From Candidatus Annandia adelgestsuga (lineage in GTDB: Bacteria > Pseudomonadota > Gammaproteobacteria > Enterobacterales > Enterobacteriaceae_A): a stretch of 64,000 nucleotides of DNA. Below the pieces are notes generated by a model. The model had not been told where the DNA came from and did no database searches. It saw only the letters and a list, made by a program, of their open reading frames with translations. The stretch spans positions 244,363 to 308,362 of the forward strand of contig NZ_CP026513.1 of the NCBI RefSeq assembly GCF_003956045.1, written 5' to 3'. A program made the position numbers and the translations under genes. Shown here in pieces: positions 19,946 through 29,440 of the stretch. Within the stretch, counting starts at the first letter, position 1. Every line of letters starts with the position of its first letter.

Positions 19946-20803
19946 TTGAAACAAAGAAAAATATGGCATGAAAATAAATATAAAAATTGTGGTCAATATT
20001 TAACTATCGATAAAGAAATATATAAAGGTTATACAAAATATCAAGATTTATTTTTTTTTAAAAATAATTTTTTTGGTAATGTTTTTTCATTAAATAATAT
20101 TATAAATACTACTGAATATGATGAATTTATATATAATGAAATTATTTCTCATATACCTATGATATCTCATGGACATGCAAAAAATATATTAATTTTAGGA
20201 GGTGGAAATGGAGGTATTTTAAGAGAAATATTAAAATATAAAAAAGTTAAAAAAATTACGATGATTGAATTAGATATTAAAATAATTAAATATTGTAAAT
20301 TATATTTACCTAATATTAGTTTAAATTCTTTTGAAAATCCAAAATTAAAATTAAAAATATATAATAATTTTAATTTTATTAAAAATAACAAAAAAAAATT
20401 TGATATAATTATTTCAGATTTTAATAATTATATAATACAAGAATTAAATTTTATTTTTTTAGAATTTTATATTAATTGTAAAAAATATTTAAATAAAAAT
20501 GGTATTATTATAATTAAAAATGGTGTTTTACCTATAGATAATAATTTAATAATTAAAAATTTTTTAGATATAAAAAAAATATTTAAAAAAACTATTATAT
20601 TTAAATCTTTTATACCTAGTTACTATGGGGGTATTATGACATTTTTATATGCTACTAATAATTTAAAAAAAAATAATAATAATTATTATAAAATTTATAA
20701 AAGATTTTTAAAAAATAAATTATTATGTAAATATTATAACCCATTAGTTCATATTAACAGTTTTATATTACCTAAATATATATCTAATATTTATAATTTA
20801 TAA
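19946..20803 (+). CDS. speE: Spermidine synthase-like protein with eroded active site
   Basis: By overall alignment (285 residues, E. coli 288) this is SpeE, the aminopropyltransferase making spermidine from putrescine. The TTG start at 19946 follows AAAGGA and gives the expected N-terminus with RKIWHENK. NTTEYDEFIYNE, HGHAKNILILGGG, MIELD and SYYGGIMTF are conserved. Three acidic positions are altered, however. GGGDG is GGGNG (residue 88), the IDDG region reads IYNN (residue 140), and DCTDP is DFNNY (Asp158 kept, Asp161 lost). I infer reduced or lost activity, or altered substrate use. speD, its usual partner, is not in the window. Confidence 0.85.
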   Translation: MKQRKIWHENKYKNCGQYLTIDKEIYKGYTKYQDLFFFKNNFFGNVFSLNNIINTTEYDEFIYNEIISHIPMISHGHAKNILILGGGNGGILREILKYKKVKKITMIELDIKIIKYCKLYLPNISLNSFENPKLKLKIYNNFNFIKNNKKKFDIIISDFNNYIIQELNFIFLEFYINCKKYLNKNGIIIIKNGVLPIDNNLIIKNFLDIKKIFKKTIIFKSFIPSYYGGIMTFLYATNNLKKNNNNYYKIYKRFLKNKLLCKYYNPLVHINSFILPKYISNIYNL

Positions 20804-20943
20804 AATAATTATAATAAAATTAAATTATTATTTATAAATATTAATTTTAAAAATAATATTTATAAAAATTAAAAATTTAATAAAAAATAAAATATAAAAA
20901 TTAATAAAATTAAAATATTATAAATAAGGTATATTAATTATAT

Positions 20944-21861
20944 ATGACTAAAGCATTAATATTAAAAAATATAAATAAAAATTATGGAAATAAAAAAATA
21001 ATTGATAATATAAATTTAACAATTAATGAAAAAGATTTTTATGCATTAATTGGACCAAATGGAGCTGGAAAATCTACTATTATTAATATTATCACTGGGT
21101 TAACTAAAAAAAATTCAGGAAAAGTATTTATATTTGAAAAAAATATAGATCATTATAAATTTATATCAAAATTTTTAATAGGATTAGTTCCACAAGAATC
21201 TAATTGTAATTTATTTGAAAATATAAAACAAATTTTATTATATAATGCTGGATATTATGGAATTAATTATGATATAGCAAATAAAAGAATAAATAAATAT
21301 TTAGTTAAATTAAACTTATGGAATAAACGTTTTTTGCATTTTAGAAAATTATCTGGTGGAATGAAAAAAAGATTAATGATCGCAAGATCGTTAATTCATA
21401 AGCCTAAATTATTAATTTTAGATGAACCTACTTCTGGAGTGGACATAGAATTAAGAAAATCAATGTGGTTATTTTTAAAAGAATTAAATATAAAAGGAAT
21501 GACAATTATTCTTATAACACATTATTTAGAAGAAGCAGAAAATTTATGTAATCGTGCAGGAATTATTTATAATGGATCTCTAATAGAAAATACTTCTATG
21601 AAAAAATTATTAAAAAAATTAAATTCAGAAATATTTATTTTAAATATAAATAAAAATACAAATAATATAAAATTAAATGAATTTAATTATAAAAAAATTG
21701 ATAAATATAGTTTAGAAATTGAAATAAATTATAAACAATCATTAAATGATATTTTTTTACAATTAAATTCACAAAATATAAATATTTTAAGAATACATAA
21801 TAAAGTAAGTAGATTAGAAAAATTATTTATAGATAAATTAAAAATTAAGGAAAAATTATAA
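20944..21861 (+). CDS. yadG: ABC-2 type exporter, ATP-binding subunit
   Basis: A 305-residue ABC ATPase with Walker A GPNGAGKST, Q-loop VPQES, signature LSGGMKKR, Walker B LLILDEPTSG and the His switch LITHYLEEAE. Length and C-terminal extension match E. coli YadG (308), and gene order speE-yadG-yadH follows E. coli. Its ATG is preceded by AAGG. The stop overlaps the yadH start by one base (TAATG), implying coupled translation. The substrate is unknown. Confidence 0.9.
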   Translation: MTKALILKNINKNYGNKKIIDNINLTINEKDFYALIGPNGAGKSTIINIITGLTKKNSGKVFIFEKNIDHYKFISKFLIGLVPQESNCNLFENIKQILLYNAGYYGINYDIANKRINKYLVKLNLWNKRFLHFRKLSGGMKKRLMIARSLIHKPKLLILDEPTSGVDIELRKSMWLFLKELNIKGMTIILITHYLEEAENLCNRAGIIYNGSLIENTSMKKLLKKLNSEIFILNINKNTNNIKLNEFNYKKIDKYSLEIEINYKQSLNDIFLQLNSQNINILRIHNKVSRLEKLFIDKLKIKEKL

Positions 21862-22625
21862 TGATAAAATTTTATTTTATATCTTTGATAAATATTATAT
21901 ATAAAGAAACATTTAGATTTTTAAAAATATGGATACAAACTATTATACCTCCTCTTATAAATATTACTTTATATTTTATAATTTTTGGAAATATTATGAA
22001 CAAAATAAATAAAATAGAAGGATTTAATTATTTACAATTTATTTTTCCAGGGTTAGTTACAATGATTATTATTAATAATTCCTATAATAATGTTTCTTCT
22101 TCTTTTTTTAGTTCTAAAATTCAAAAAAATATTGAAGAAATAATTTTATCTCCAATATCAACAAATGTTTTAATTATGGGTTACATAGGAAGTAGCATAA
22201 TTAGATCTTTAATTATTAGTTTATTAATAATAATAATATCTTTTTATTTTATAAAATATAAAATTTATTCATGGATTATAATATTTTTTATTATTACTTT
22301 AATTTCTATTTTATTTTCTTTAATAGGTTTATTAAATGCTATAATATCAAAAACATTTGATAATATTAGTTTGATACCAACTTTAATTTTAACCCCTTTA
22401 AGTTATTTAAGTGGTATATTTTATTCTATTAATAACCTATCTACTATTTGGAAAGATATATCTTTATTAAACCCGATAACATATATGGTAAGTGGTTTAA
22501 GATATGGTTTTATTGGTAATATTAATTTTATATCTTTTAAAATTATATTAATAATTTTATTATCTTTAATATTTTTATTTTATATTATAACATTTAATTG
22601 TTTAAAAAAAATACTTTCTAACTAA
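21861..22625 (+). CDS. yadH: ABC-2 type exporter, membrane subunit
   Basis: A 254-residue polytopic protein with about six hydrophobic segments and the ABC-2 permease pattern (QTIIPPLINITLYFIIFG, FIFPGLVTMIIINNSY, LSYLSGIFYSI, LLNPITYMVSGLRYG). It corresponds to E. coli YadH (256). It forms the inner-membrane half of the YadGH exporter. The 12-bp inverted repeat at its 3' end overlaps the last codons and the stop. Confidence 0.9.
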   Translation: MIKFYFISLINIIYKETFRFLKIWIQTIIPPLINITLYFIIFGNIMNKINKIEGFNYLQFIFPGLVTMIIINNSYNNVSSSFFSSKIQKNIEEIILSPISTNVLIMGYIGSSIIRSLIISLLIIIISFYFIKYKIYSWIIIFFIITLISILFSLIGLLNAIISKTFDNISLIPTLILTPLSYLSGIFYSINNLSTIWKDISLLNPITYMVSGLRYGFIGNINFISFKIILIILLSLIFLFYIITFNCLKKILSN

Positions 22626-22646
22626 TTATTTATAAATTAGTTAGAA
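22616..22646. terminator. Inverted repeat between convergent yadH and adk
   Basis: A perfect 12-bp stem (TTCTAACTAATT with its complement) around a 7-base loop. It begins inside the last codons of yadH and ends 22 bases before the adk stop. Its symmetry and convergent setting suggest a bidirectional terminator or a 3'-end protecting hairpin. It is followed by only a weak T tract on the plus strand. Confidence 0.55.
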
Positions 22647-22668
22647 GTTTATATTAATATATTAATAA

Positions 22669-23325
22669 TTATATATAATTATTAATTATTAATTCTATTC
22701 TTTTATTTATATCATACACATTACCATTACCACAAATTCTATTATATATTATTTTACCATGTTTATATTCTTTATTGTAATATGAAGATATTAAAATATT
22801 ATTTTTATGATAATTTATTAATCTTTTAATTAAAATTTCTTTTTTATCATCATTTCTTTTAATTAACGGTTCTCCGGTAAAATCATCTTTATTTTTATTA
22901 ATTGGTGGAAAATATTTAGTATTATATATTCTTCCAGATTTTGGATGTATAAGTCTCCCTTTTACTCTATCTATAATAATTGAATTATCAGTTATTAATT
23001 CAAAAACAAAATATATACATGAATTAAAAAAATTTTTAAAAAATATAGTTTGAAAAATATTTCTTGGAATACCATCCAAAATAAATTTTTTGAAATATTT
23101 TTTTTCTAATATTTTTTTTATTACCATAGAAATAACTTTTTCATTTTTAATTAATTTACCTTTTTTCATAATATTATTTATACTATTGTATTTTTTTTTA
23201 TTTTTGTAAAAATTAAATCTTAATAAATCACCTACAGAAATATGAGGAATTTTATATTTTTTAGAAATTATTTTTGATTGAGTTCCTTTACCAGAACCTG
23301 GAGCGCCTACTAAAATAATATACAT
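22669..23325 (-). CDS. adk: Adenylate kinase
   Basis: Adk converts AMP and ATP to two ADP. The 218-residue protein (E. coli 214) has the P-loop VGAPGSGKGTQ, the AMP-binding ISVGDLLR, LDGIPRN, and RVKGRLIHPKSGRIYN with the long LID domain (FTGEPLIKRNDD). It follows htpG by 19 bases on the same strand, as in E. coli, so htpG-adk is probably one transcript. Confidence 0.97.
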   Translation of the reverse strand: MYIILVGAPGSGKGTQSKIISKKYKIPHISVGDLLRFNFYKNKKKYNSINNIMKKGKLIKNEKVISMVIKKILEKKYFKKFILDGIPRNIFQTIFFKNFFNSCIYFVFELITDNSIIIDRVKGRLIHPKSGRIYNTKYFPPINKNKDDFTGEPLIKRNDDKKEILIKRLINYHKNNILISSYYNKEYKHGKIIYNRICGNGNVYDINKRIELIINNYI

Positions 23326-23344
23326 ATTATTAACCTACTTTATA

Positions 23345-25222
23345 CTATTTAATTAATAATAATTTATTTATAATTTTAATAAATTTATTAGGATTATTTA
23401 AATAACCTTGTTCAATTAATAAAGCTTGATTTAATAAAAATTCTATCCAATTTTTAAAAATTTTATCGTCTTTTATTTTACAAATTTTTTGTATTAATTT
23501 ATTATTTGGATTTATTTCTAAAATATATTTAATTTTTGGAGATTTTTGACCTACAGATTTTAATAATTTAGACATTTGAGTACTAATATCGTTTATATCA
23601 GTTTTTATCATTACAGGGTTAGTATCAACAATATTATAATTTATTTTTATATCTTTTACTTTGTTTTTTAATATAATTTTTATACGATTTAAAAAATTTA
23701 AAAAATAATTTTTTTCATTTTTATCAATTTTTTTACTTTTATTAATTAATTTTTCTAAAGAATCATCAGATATACTAATAGATTGAAATTTTTTACCTTC
23801 AAATTCTATTATATTATTTATAACCCATTCATCAATTCTATCAAATAATAATAAAACTTCTATTTTTTCTTTATAAAATAATTCTAAATGTGGACTATTT
23901 TTAGCAGATTTAAAATTATCAGCAGTAATAAAATATATTTTATCTTGATTAGTTTTCATTCTAGAAACATAATCTTTTAATGAAATTATTTTTGTACTAT
24001 CATCTTTGTTAAAAGAAGAAGAAAATCTTAATAAATTAATAATATCTTTTTTATTAATTAAATCTTCTACTACCCCTTCTTTTAAAATTAATCCAAACTT
24101 ATTCCAAAATATTTTAAATTTATTTTCATCTTTGGATAATTTTTTAATCATATTTATTATACGTTTAGTTAAAGATAATCTTATATTTTTTATTATATTA
24201 TTATTTTGTAATATTTCTCTAGATACATTCAAAGGTAAATCGTTAGAATCTATTATACCTTTTATAAAACGTAAATAATAAGGTAAAAATTGTTTTACAT
24301 CCTCCATAATAAATACACGTTGAACATATAATTTTAATTCTCCTTTATAATCTTTATTCCAAATTTGTCTAGGTAATGTTGAAGGTATATATATCAAATT
24401 TATATATTCAAATTTTCCTTCTACAAAATTATGACTCCATATTAAAGGTTCATCTATTTCATTAAATTTATTTTTATAAAAATCAATGTAATTTTCTTTT
24501 GAAATATTATTTTTATTAATTATCCATAAAGCTTTTGCTTTATTTATTTTTTTCCATTCTTTTTTTTTATTTTTTTTATCTTTTATTTCCATTTTAATAG
24601 GAATTGAAATATGATTAGAATATTTATTTATTATATTTTCAATAACATTATAATTTAAAAAATGTAATTCTTCTGGACGTAAATATAAATTTATTTCTGT
24701 ACCATTATTTTTTTTTTTAGTAGTTTCAATAGAATATTCTCCTTCTCCTTTTGAAACCCAAAATATAGCTTCTTGTTCATTCAATGCAGATTTAGTATAT
24801 ACAGAAACTTTATTAGCTACCATAAAAGATGAATAAAAACCAACACCAAATTTACCAATCATATTATTTTTTTTATTTTCTTTTTTATTTAAAGATTCTA
24901 TAAATTCTTTAGTTCCAGATTTAGCTATAGTTCCTAAATTATTAATTACTTCTTCTTTTGTCATTCCAATACCATTATCTTCTATTTTTAAAATTTTTTT
25001 TTTATCATCAATAGAAATTTTTATTAATGGTTTATCAATTTTTTTATATAAATTTGGATTAGAAATAGAATTAAATCTTAATTTATCAATTGCATCAGAA
25101 GAATTTGATATTAATTCTCTTAAAAATATTTCTTTATTAGAATATAAAGAATGTATCATTATATTTAATAATTGTTTAATTTCTGTTTTAAAACCATACG
25201 TTTTTATATTTTTTTCTTTCAT
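23345..25222 (-). CDS. htpG: Chaperone HtpG (Hsp90)
   Basis: A 625-residue Hsp90 (E. coli 624). The GHKL ATP-binding motifs are intact: LRELISNSSDAIDKLRF, IEDNGIGMTKEE, GTIAKSGTKEF and GKFGVGFYSSFM. The middle domain has LPRQIWNKDYKGELKLYVQRVFI-type sequence and DLPLNVSREILQ. The C-terminal dimerisation part is present. Retention of a full-length Hsp90 fits the high chaperone demand of proteins in AT-driven decay. Upstream lie 182 bases of nearly pure A/T with no recognisable heat-shock promoter. Confidence 0.96.
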   Translation of the reverse strand: MKEKNIKTYGFKTEIKQLLNIMIHSLYSNKEIFLRELISNSSDAIDKLRFNSISNPNLYKKIDKPLIKISIDDKKKILKIEDNGIGMTKEEVINNLGTIAKSGTKEFIESLNKKENKKNNMIGKFGVGFYSSFMVANKVSVYTKSALNEQEAIFWVSKGEGEYSIETTKKKNNGTEINLYLRPEELHFLNYNVIENIINKYSNHISIPIKMEIKDKKNKKKEWKKINKAKALWIINKNNISKENYIDFYKNKFNEIDEPLIWSHNFVEGKFEYINLIYIPSTLPRQIWNKDYKGELKLYVQRVFIMEDVKQFLPYYLRFIKGIIDSNDLPLNVSREILQNNNIIKNIRLSLTKRIINMIKKLSKDENKFKIFWNKFGLILKEGVVEDLINKKDIINLLRFSSSFNKDDSTKIISLKDYVSRMKTNQDKIYFITADNFKSAKNSPHLELFYKEKIEVLLLFDRIDEWVINNIIEFEGKKFQSISISDDSLEKLINKSKKIDKNEKNYFLNFLNRIKIILKNKVKDIKINYNIVDTNPVMIKTDINDISTQMSKLLKSVGQKSPKIKYILEINPNNKLIQKICKIKDDKIFKNWIEFLLNQALLIEQGYLNNPNKFIKIINKLLLIK

Positions 25223-25404
25223 TTTATTTTTTATTATAATTTAAAATAAATAAAATATTTATTATTTTAAAATATTATAATATTTTAAAAATATAATATT
25301 ATAATATAAATAAAAAAAATTTTATATATTTAAAATATTAAATTTATTTTTATTAAAAAAATAATATTATTTATATGTTTTTTAATATAAAAATTATGTT
25401 TATA

Positions 25405-26487
25405 TTAAATTGTTAATATTTCTAAAATAATCATTTCAAAACCAATTTTTAAATTAGGAGCTAAATATAAATTTTTACGACCTTTTATTAAAATTTTATA
25501 ATATAATTTTATTTTATTATATGATGATATTTTAGATATATTTTTAATTTTTTTATAATAAATATAATATTTATCATCTTTATTTATTTTAATATTAAAT
25601 TTAAATAAATATATTTTATGTAAAATATTAATAATATCCAACAAAAATAATTCCCAATTAACATTTTCTATATAAATATTATTTATAAAATTTATTAAAG
25701 TTTCATTTTTTTTATAAAAAATATATTCTAATATTTTTAAAGAAATATTAATATTAACAATACCTAACATTTTGTTTATATCATTAATCAATATTTTTTT
25801 TTTACCTAAAATAATTGATTGATCTACTAAATTTAAAGCATCTCTCATACTACCATTTGAATTATTTGATAATAACAAAATTGCTTCATTTTCAAAAAAT
25901 ATTTTTTCTTTTTTAAGAATTCTAATTATATTTTTATTTATTTCTTCTATGTTTATTTTATTTAAATAAAAATTTAAACATCTAGATAAAATAGTTTCAG
26001 GTATTTTATTTATTTCAGTAGTTGCTAATATAAATTTAATATATTTTGGAGGATTTTCTAAAATTTTTAACATAGCGTTAAAACTATATTTAGATAACAT
26101 ATGAACTTCATCTATAATATATATTTTATATCTTCCTATTATAGGAGGATATTTTGAATTTTCTAATATATCTTTTATATCTTCTATTTTAGTTTTAGAA
26201 GCTCCATCTATTTCTATAACATCTATAAAATTATTTTTCTCTATTTCAATACAATTATTACATTTTCTACATGGTTTAGAAGAAATTTTAATTTTACAAT
26301 TTAAACTTTTAGCTAATATTCTAGCTATAGATGTTTTTCCAATACCATGAGAACCTGAAAATAACCAAATATTATGAATATAATTCATATCTAAACTATT
26401 TTTAATTGCATTTACTGTATATTTTTGTCCTATAATTTCATTTAAAGATTGAGGTCTATATTTTAAAGATAATATTAAATTATTCAT
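25405..26487 (-). CDS. dnaX: DNA polymerase III gamma-like subunit (short DnaX)
   Basis: DnaX forms the clamp-loader motor. Walker A GSHGIGKTS, the zinc module with four cysteines (CKIKISSKPCRKCNNC), Walker B/DEVHMLS, sensor 1 LATTE and SRC, and the sensor 2 region GSMRDALNL are present. The protein stops at 360 residues, inside or just after domain III. E. coli tau is 643 and gamma 431 residues, so the DnaB- and polymerase-binding tau domains are missing. There is no further coding sequence before htpG (182 A/T-only-looking bases). Order dnaX-htpG-adk matches E. coli after loss of ybaB and recR. Confidence 0.93.
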   Translation of the reverse strand: MNNLILSLKYRPQSLNEIIGQKYTVNAIKNSLDMNYIHNIWLFSGSHGIGKTSIARILAKSLNCKIKISSKPCRKCNNCIEIEKNNFIDVIEIDGASKTKIEDIKDILENSKYPPIIGRYKIYIIDEVHMLSKYSFNAMLKILENPPKYIKFILATTEINKIPETILSRCLNFYLNKINIEEINKNIIRILKKEKIFFENEAILLLSNNSNGSMRDALNLVDQSIILGKKKILINDINKMLGIVNINISLKILEYIFYKKNETLINFINNIYIENVNWELFLLDIINILHKIYLFKFNIKINKDDKYYIYYKKIKNISKISSYNKIKLYYKILIKGRKNLYLAPNLKIGFEMIILEILTI

Positions 26488-26527
26488 ATTTTTTTATATT
26501 ATTAAAATTAAAATATAAATAATATAT

Positions 26528-28171
26528 TTATTTTTTATAAAAACTAATTATTTTATTAATTTGGTTTACATTAATTCTGTAATATAATTTTTTAAAATTT
26601 TTAATTTTATGATTTAATAAAGGATAATAAATACTATTCCAAGTTAAAGAAATATTTAAAAATTTTTCTATTTTAATAATTAATTCAGGAATAATAGGTT
26701 TTAAAAAAGTAACCAATATTTTAAATAAATTTATTCCCATAGAAGAAATATTATGTAATAAATTTTTATTTTTTATTATAGATAATTTCCAAGGTGATTT
26801 ATTATCTATATAATTATTAGCGATATCAGTTAAATCAATTATTTTATTTATAACATGATTAAATTTACGTAAATTAAATAGTTTTGATATTTTATAAGAT
26901 TCATTTACAAATTTTTTATATAATTTTTTATCTTCTATTACTTTAGATAATTTATTTTTAAAATAATTATTAATAAATTTAGAATTTCTAGAAGCTAAGT
27001 TAATAATTTTGTTAACTATATTACTATTAATTTTTTTCATAAAATCATATAAATTTATATTAATATCATTTATATTAATAGATAATTTACTAGCGTAATA
27101 ATAACGTAAACTATCTGAATCTAAAAATTTTAACCAATCATTAGCTTTTATAAAAGTTCCTCTAGATTTAGACATTTTATATTTATCGATTGTCAAATAT
27201 CCATGTACAAAAATATTATTTGGTTTTTTAAAATTTATACCTTCTAAAATAGCTGGCCAAAATAATCCATGAAAATAAATTATATCTTTACCAATAAAAT
27301 TATAAAATTTTAATTTAGAATCAGGTTTAAATAATTTTTTAAAATTAATGTTTATTTTAATTTTACAAAACTTATAAAAAGTACTAATGTAACTAATAGG
27401 TGCGTCTAACCATACATAAAAATATTTGTTTTTAAAACCTGGTATTTTAAAACCAAAATAAGGTTTATCTCTTGATATATCCCATTTTTTTAATCCTATT
27501 TTTAACCAATTATATATTTTATTATATATAATTTTTTGTAATTTTATTTTTTTAATCCATTTTTTTAATAAATTTTTAAAATAAGGCAAATCAAAAAAAA
27601 TATGATTTGATTTACGTATTATTGGTTCTGAATTAGATAATATAGATTTGGGTTTAATTAAATTAATAGCATTATAAGTAGATCCACATATTTCACAATT
27701 ATCACCATATTGATCTTTTGATTTGCATATAGGACACAAACCTTTTATAAAACGATCAGGTAAAAACATTTTTTTATTTTTATCATATAATTGAAAAATT
27801 TTTTTTATTTTAATAAATCCGTTTTCTTTAAGATTTAAATATACTATTTTAGACATTTTTTTATTATTTTTATTATTTGTAATATCATAATAATTATGTG
27901 TTATATTAAATTTTGAAAAATCTAATTTGTGTCTAATTTTTATTTTATTAATCATTTTTTTAGGTAAAATATTTATTTTTTTTGATTTTAACATAATTGC
28001 AGTTCCATGAGAATCATCAGAACAAATAAAATATACATTATTACCAACCATTCTTTTATATCTTACCCAAATATCTGCTTGTATTTGTTCTAACATATGT
28101 CCTAAATGAATTGGACCATTTGAATAAGGTAAAGCACATGTAACTAAAATTTTATTATTTTTAATTTTCAT
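26528..28171 (-). CDS. metG: Methionyl-tRNA synthetase without C-terminal dimerisation domain
   Basis: A class I synthetase of 547 residues that charges both Met tRNAs. It contains LPYSNGPIHLGHM (HIGH), the zinc knuckle CPICKSKDQYGDNCEICG, WLDAPISYI, FHGLFWPA and YKMSKSRGTF (KMSKS). E. coli MetG has 677 residues. The missing about 130 residues correspond to the C-terminal tRNA-binding/dimerisation domain. The 547-residue core is the size known to be active as a monomer for the E. coli enzyme. Confidence 0.96.
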   Translation of the reverse strand: MKIKNNKILVTCALPYSNGPIHLGHMLEQIQADIWVRYKRMVGNNVYFICSDDSHGTAIMLKSKKINILPKKMINKIKIRHKLDFSKFNITHNYYDITNNKNNKKMSKIVYLNLKENGFIKIKKIFQLYDKNKKMFLPDRFIKGLCPICKSKDQYGDNCEICGSTYNAINLIKPKSILSNSEPIIRKSNHIFFDLPYFKNLLKKWIKKIKLQKIIYNKIYNWLKIGLKKWDISRDKPYFGFKIPGFKNKYFYVWLDAPISYISTFYKFCKIKININFKKLFKPDSKLKFYNFIGKDIIYFHGLFWPAILEGINFKKPNNIFVHGYLTIDKYKMSKSRGTFIKANDWLKFLDSDSLRYYYASKLSININDININLYDFMKKINSNIVNKIINLASRNSKFINNYFKNKLSKVIEDKKLYKKFVNESYKISKLFNLRKFNHVINKIIDLTDIANNYIDNKSPWKLSIIKNKNLLHNISSMGINLFKILVTFLKPIIPELIIKIEKFLNISLTWNSIYYPLLNHKIKNFKKLYYRINVNQINKIISFYKK

Positions 28172-28271
28172 ATTTTTAAAATTTTATAATTATTTTTTTA
28201 TAAATTAATATCTATTTTAATTAAACAAATAAAATATTATTTTAAAATGTTTAAAATTTTTTAAATAATTA

Positions 28272-29405
28272 TTAATAATTTATAATTTTATTAATATTTT
28301 TATATGTAATTAATTGTACATAAGGAATTAATTTTTTTATAATTCCACCTCCTAAACATATTTCCTTATAGTAAAATACAATTGATTGTCCTGGAGAAAC
28401 AGCTATTAATTGATAAAAAAAAAATACTAATAATATTTTTTTTTTTTTAATAATATGACATGGTATATCTTTTTGTTGATATCTAATTTTTGCTGTACAA
28501 AATGATATATTTTTTATAAAATTATAATTAATCCAATTTATTTTATTTGCAATTAATCCATTTGACATTAAATATGGATGATAAAAATTTTGAGAAACTA
28601 TTAAATAATTATTTTTAAAATCTTTTTTTATTACATACCATGGATAATTAATCATTTTTTTTATACCTCCTATTTTTAAACCTTTTCTTTGTCCTAAAGT
28701 ATAATACATTAAACCTTTGTGTATTCCAATAAAATTCATTTTTGTATCTACAATAAACCCTGGTTTATAATAAATATATTTACTAATAAATTTATCAAAT
28801 TTTTTTTCTCCAATAAAACATATACCAAAAGAATCTTTTTTTTTAGCAACAGGTAAATTAATTTTTTCAGCAATTAATCTAATTTCTTTTTTTTTAAAAT
28901 AACCAATAGGAAACATACTTTTAGAAAGTTGAAAATTATTTAAAGTATATAAAAAATAACTTTGATCTTTAATTTTATCAATACCTCTTAATAAAAAAAA
29001 ATTATTTTTAACTTTATAACAACGAACATAATGACCAGTTGCTATATAATCCGCTCTTAAATTATTAATAGCAAATTTTAATAAACATTTAAATTTTATT
29101 TTTTTATTACATGCAATATCAGGATTTGGAGTAATACCTTTTTTATATCCATTAATAAATGGTTTAAAAACATTATTCCAATATTCTTGACTAAAATTTA
29201 TTTTATGTAATGGTATATTTAATAATTTACATACTAATTTAGTATCATAAAAATCTTTTGTAATATTATTTTCATTATCTTCCCAATTTTTCATAAATAT
29301 TCCTTCTACTTGATATCCTTTTTTTTTTAATATCCATGCAGCAACAGAAGAATCTACTCCTCCAGACATAGCAACAATTATTTTTTTATTATTATGTTTT
29401 TTCAT
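28272..29405 (-). CDS. mnmA: tRNA-uridine 2-sulfurtransferase
   Basis: MnmA makes 2-thiouridine at the wobble position of Lys, Glu and Gln tRNAs. The PP-loop AMSGGVDSSVAAW, the first catalytic cysteine (NPDIACNKKIKF), the second (SFGICFIGE), GHYVR and YTLGQRKGL are present. Length 377 (E. coli 368). It is especially relevant here because AAA and GAA/CAA codons dominate. Sulfur transfer depends on IscS, whose operon lies partly at the left edge. Confidence 0.96.
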   Translation of the reverse strand: MKKHNNKKIIVAMSGGVDSSVAAWILKKKGYQVEGIFMKNWEDNENNITKDFYDTKLVCKLLNIPLHKINFSQEYWNNVFKPFINGYKKGITPNPDIACNKKIKFKCLLKFAINNLRADYIATGHYVRCYKVKNNFFLLRGIDKIKDQSYFLYTLNNFQLSKSMFPIGYFKKKEIRLIAEKINLPVAKKKDSFGICFIGEKKFDKFISKYIYYKPGFIVDTKMNFIGIHKGLMYYTLGQRKGLKIGGIKKMINYPWYVIKKDFKNNYLIVSQNFYHPYLMSNGLIANKINWINYNFIKNISFCTAKIRYQQKDIPCHIIKKKKILLVFFFYQLIAVSPGQSIVFYYKEICLGGGIIKKLIPYVQLITYKNINKIINY

Positions 29406-29440
29406 AAATTTTATTTATATTTGTTTTTCATATTTAAATT

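Noticed and set aside
25223-25404. A heat-shock promoter upstream of htpG
   Set aside because: The stretch is nearly all A/T with many TATAAT-like words; no sigma-32 signature can be distinguished from background.
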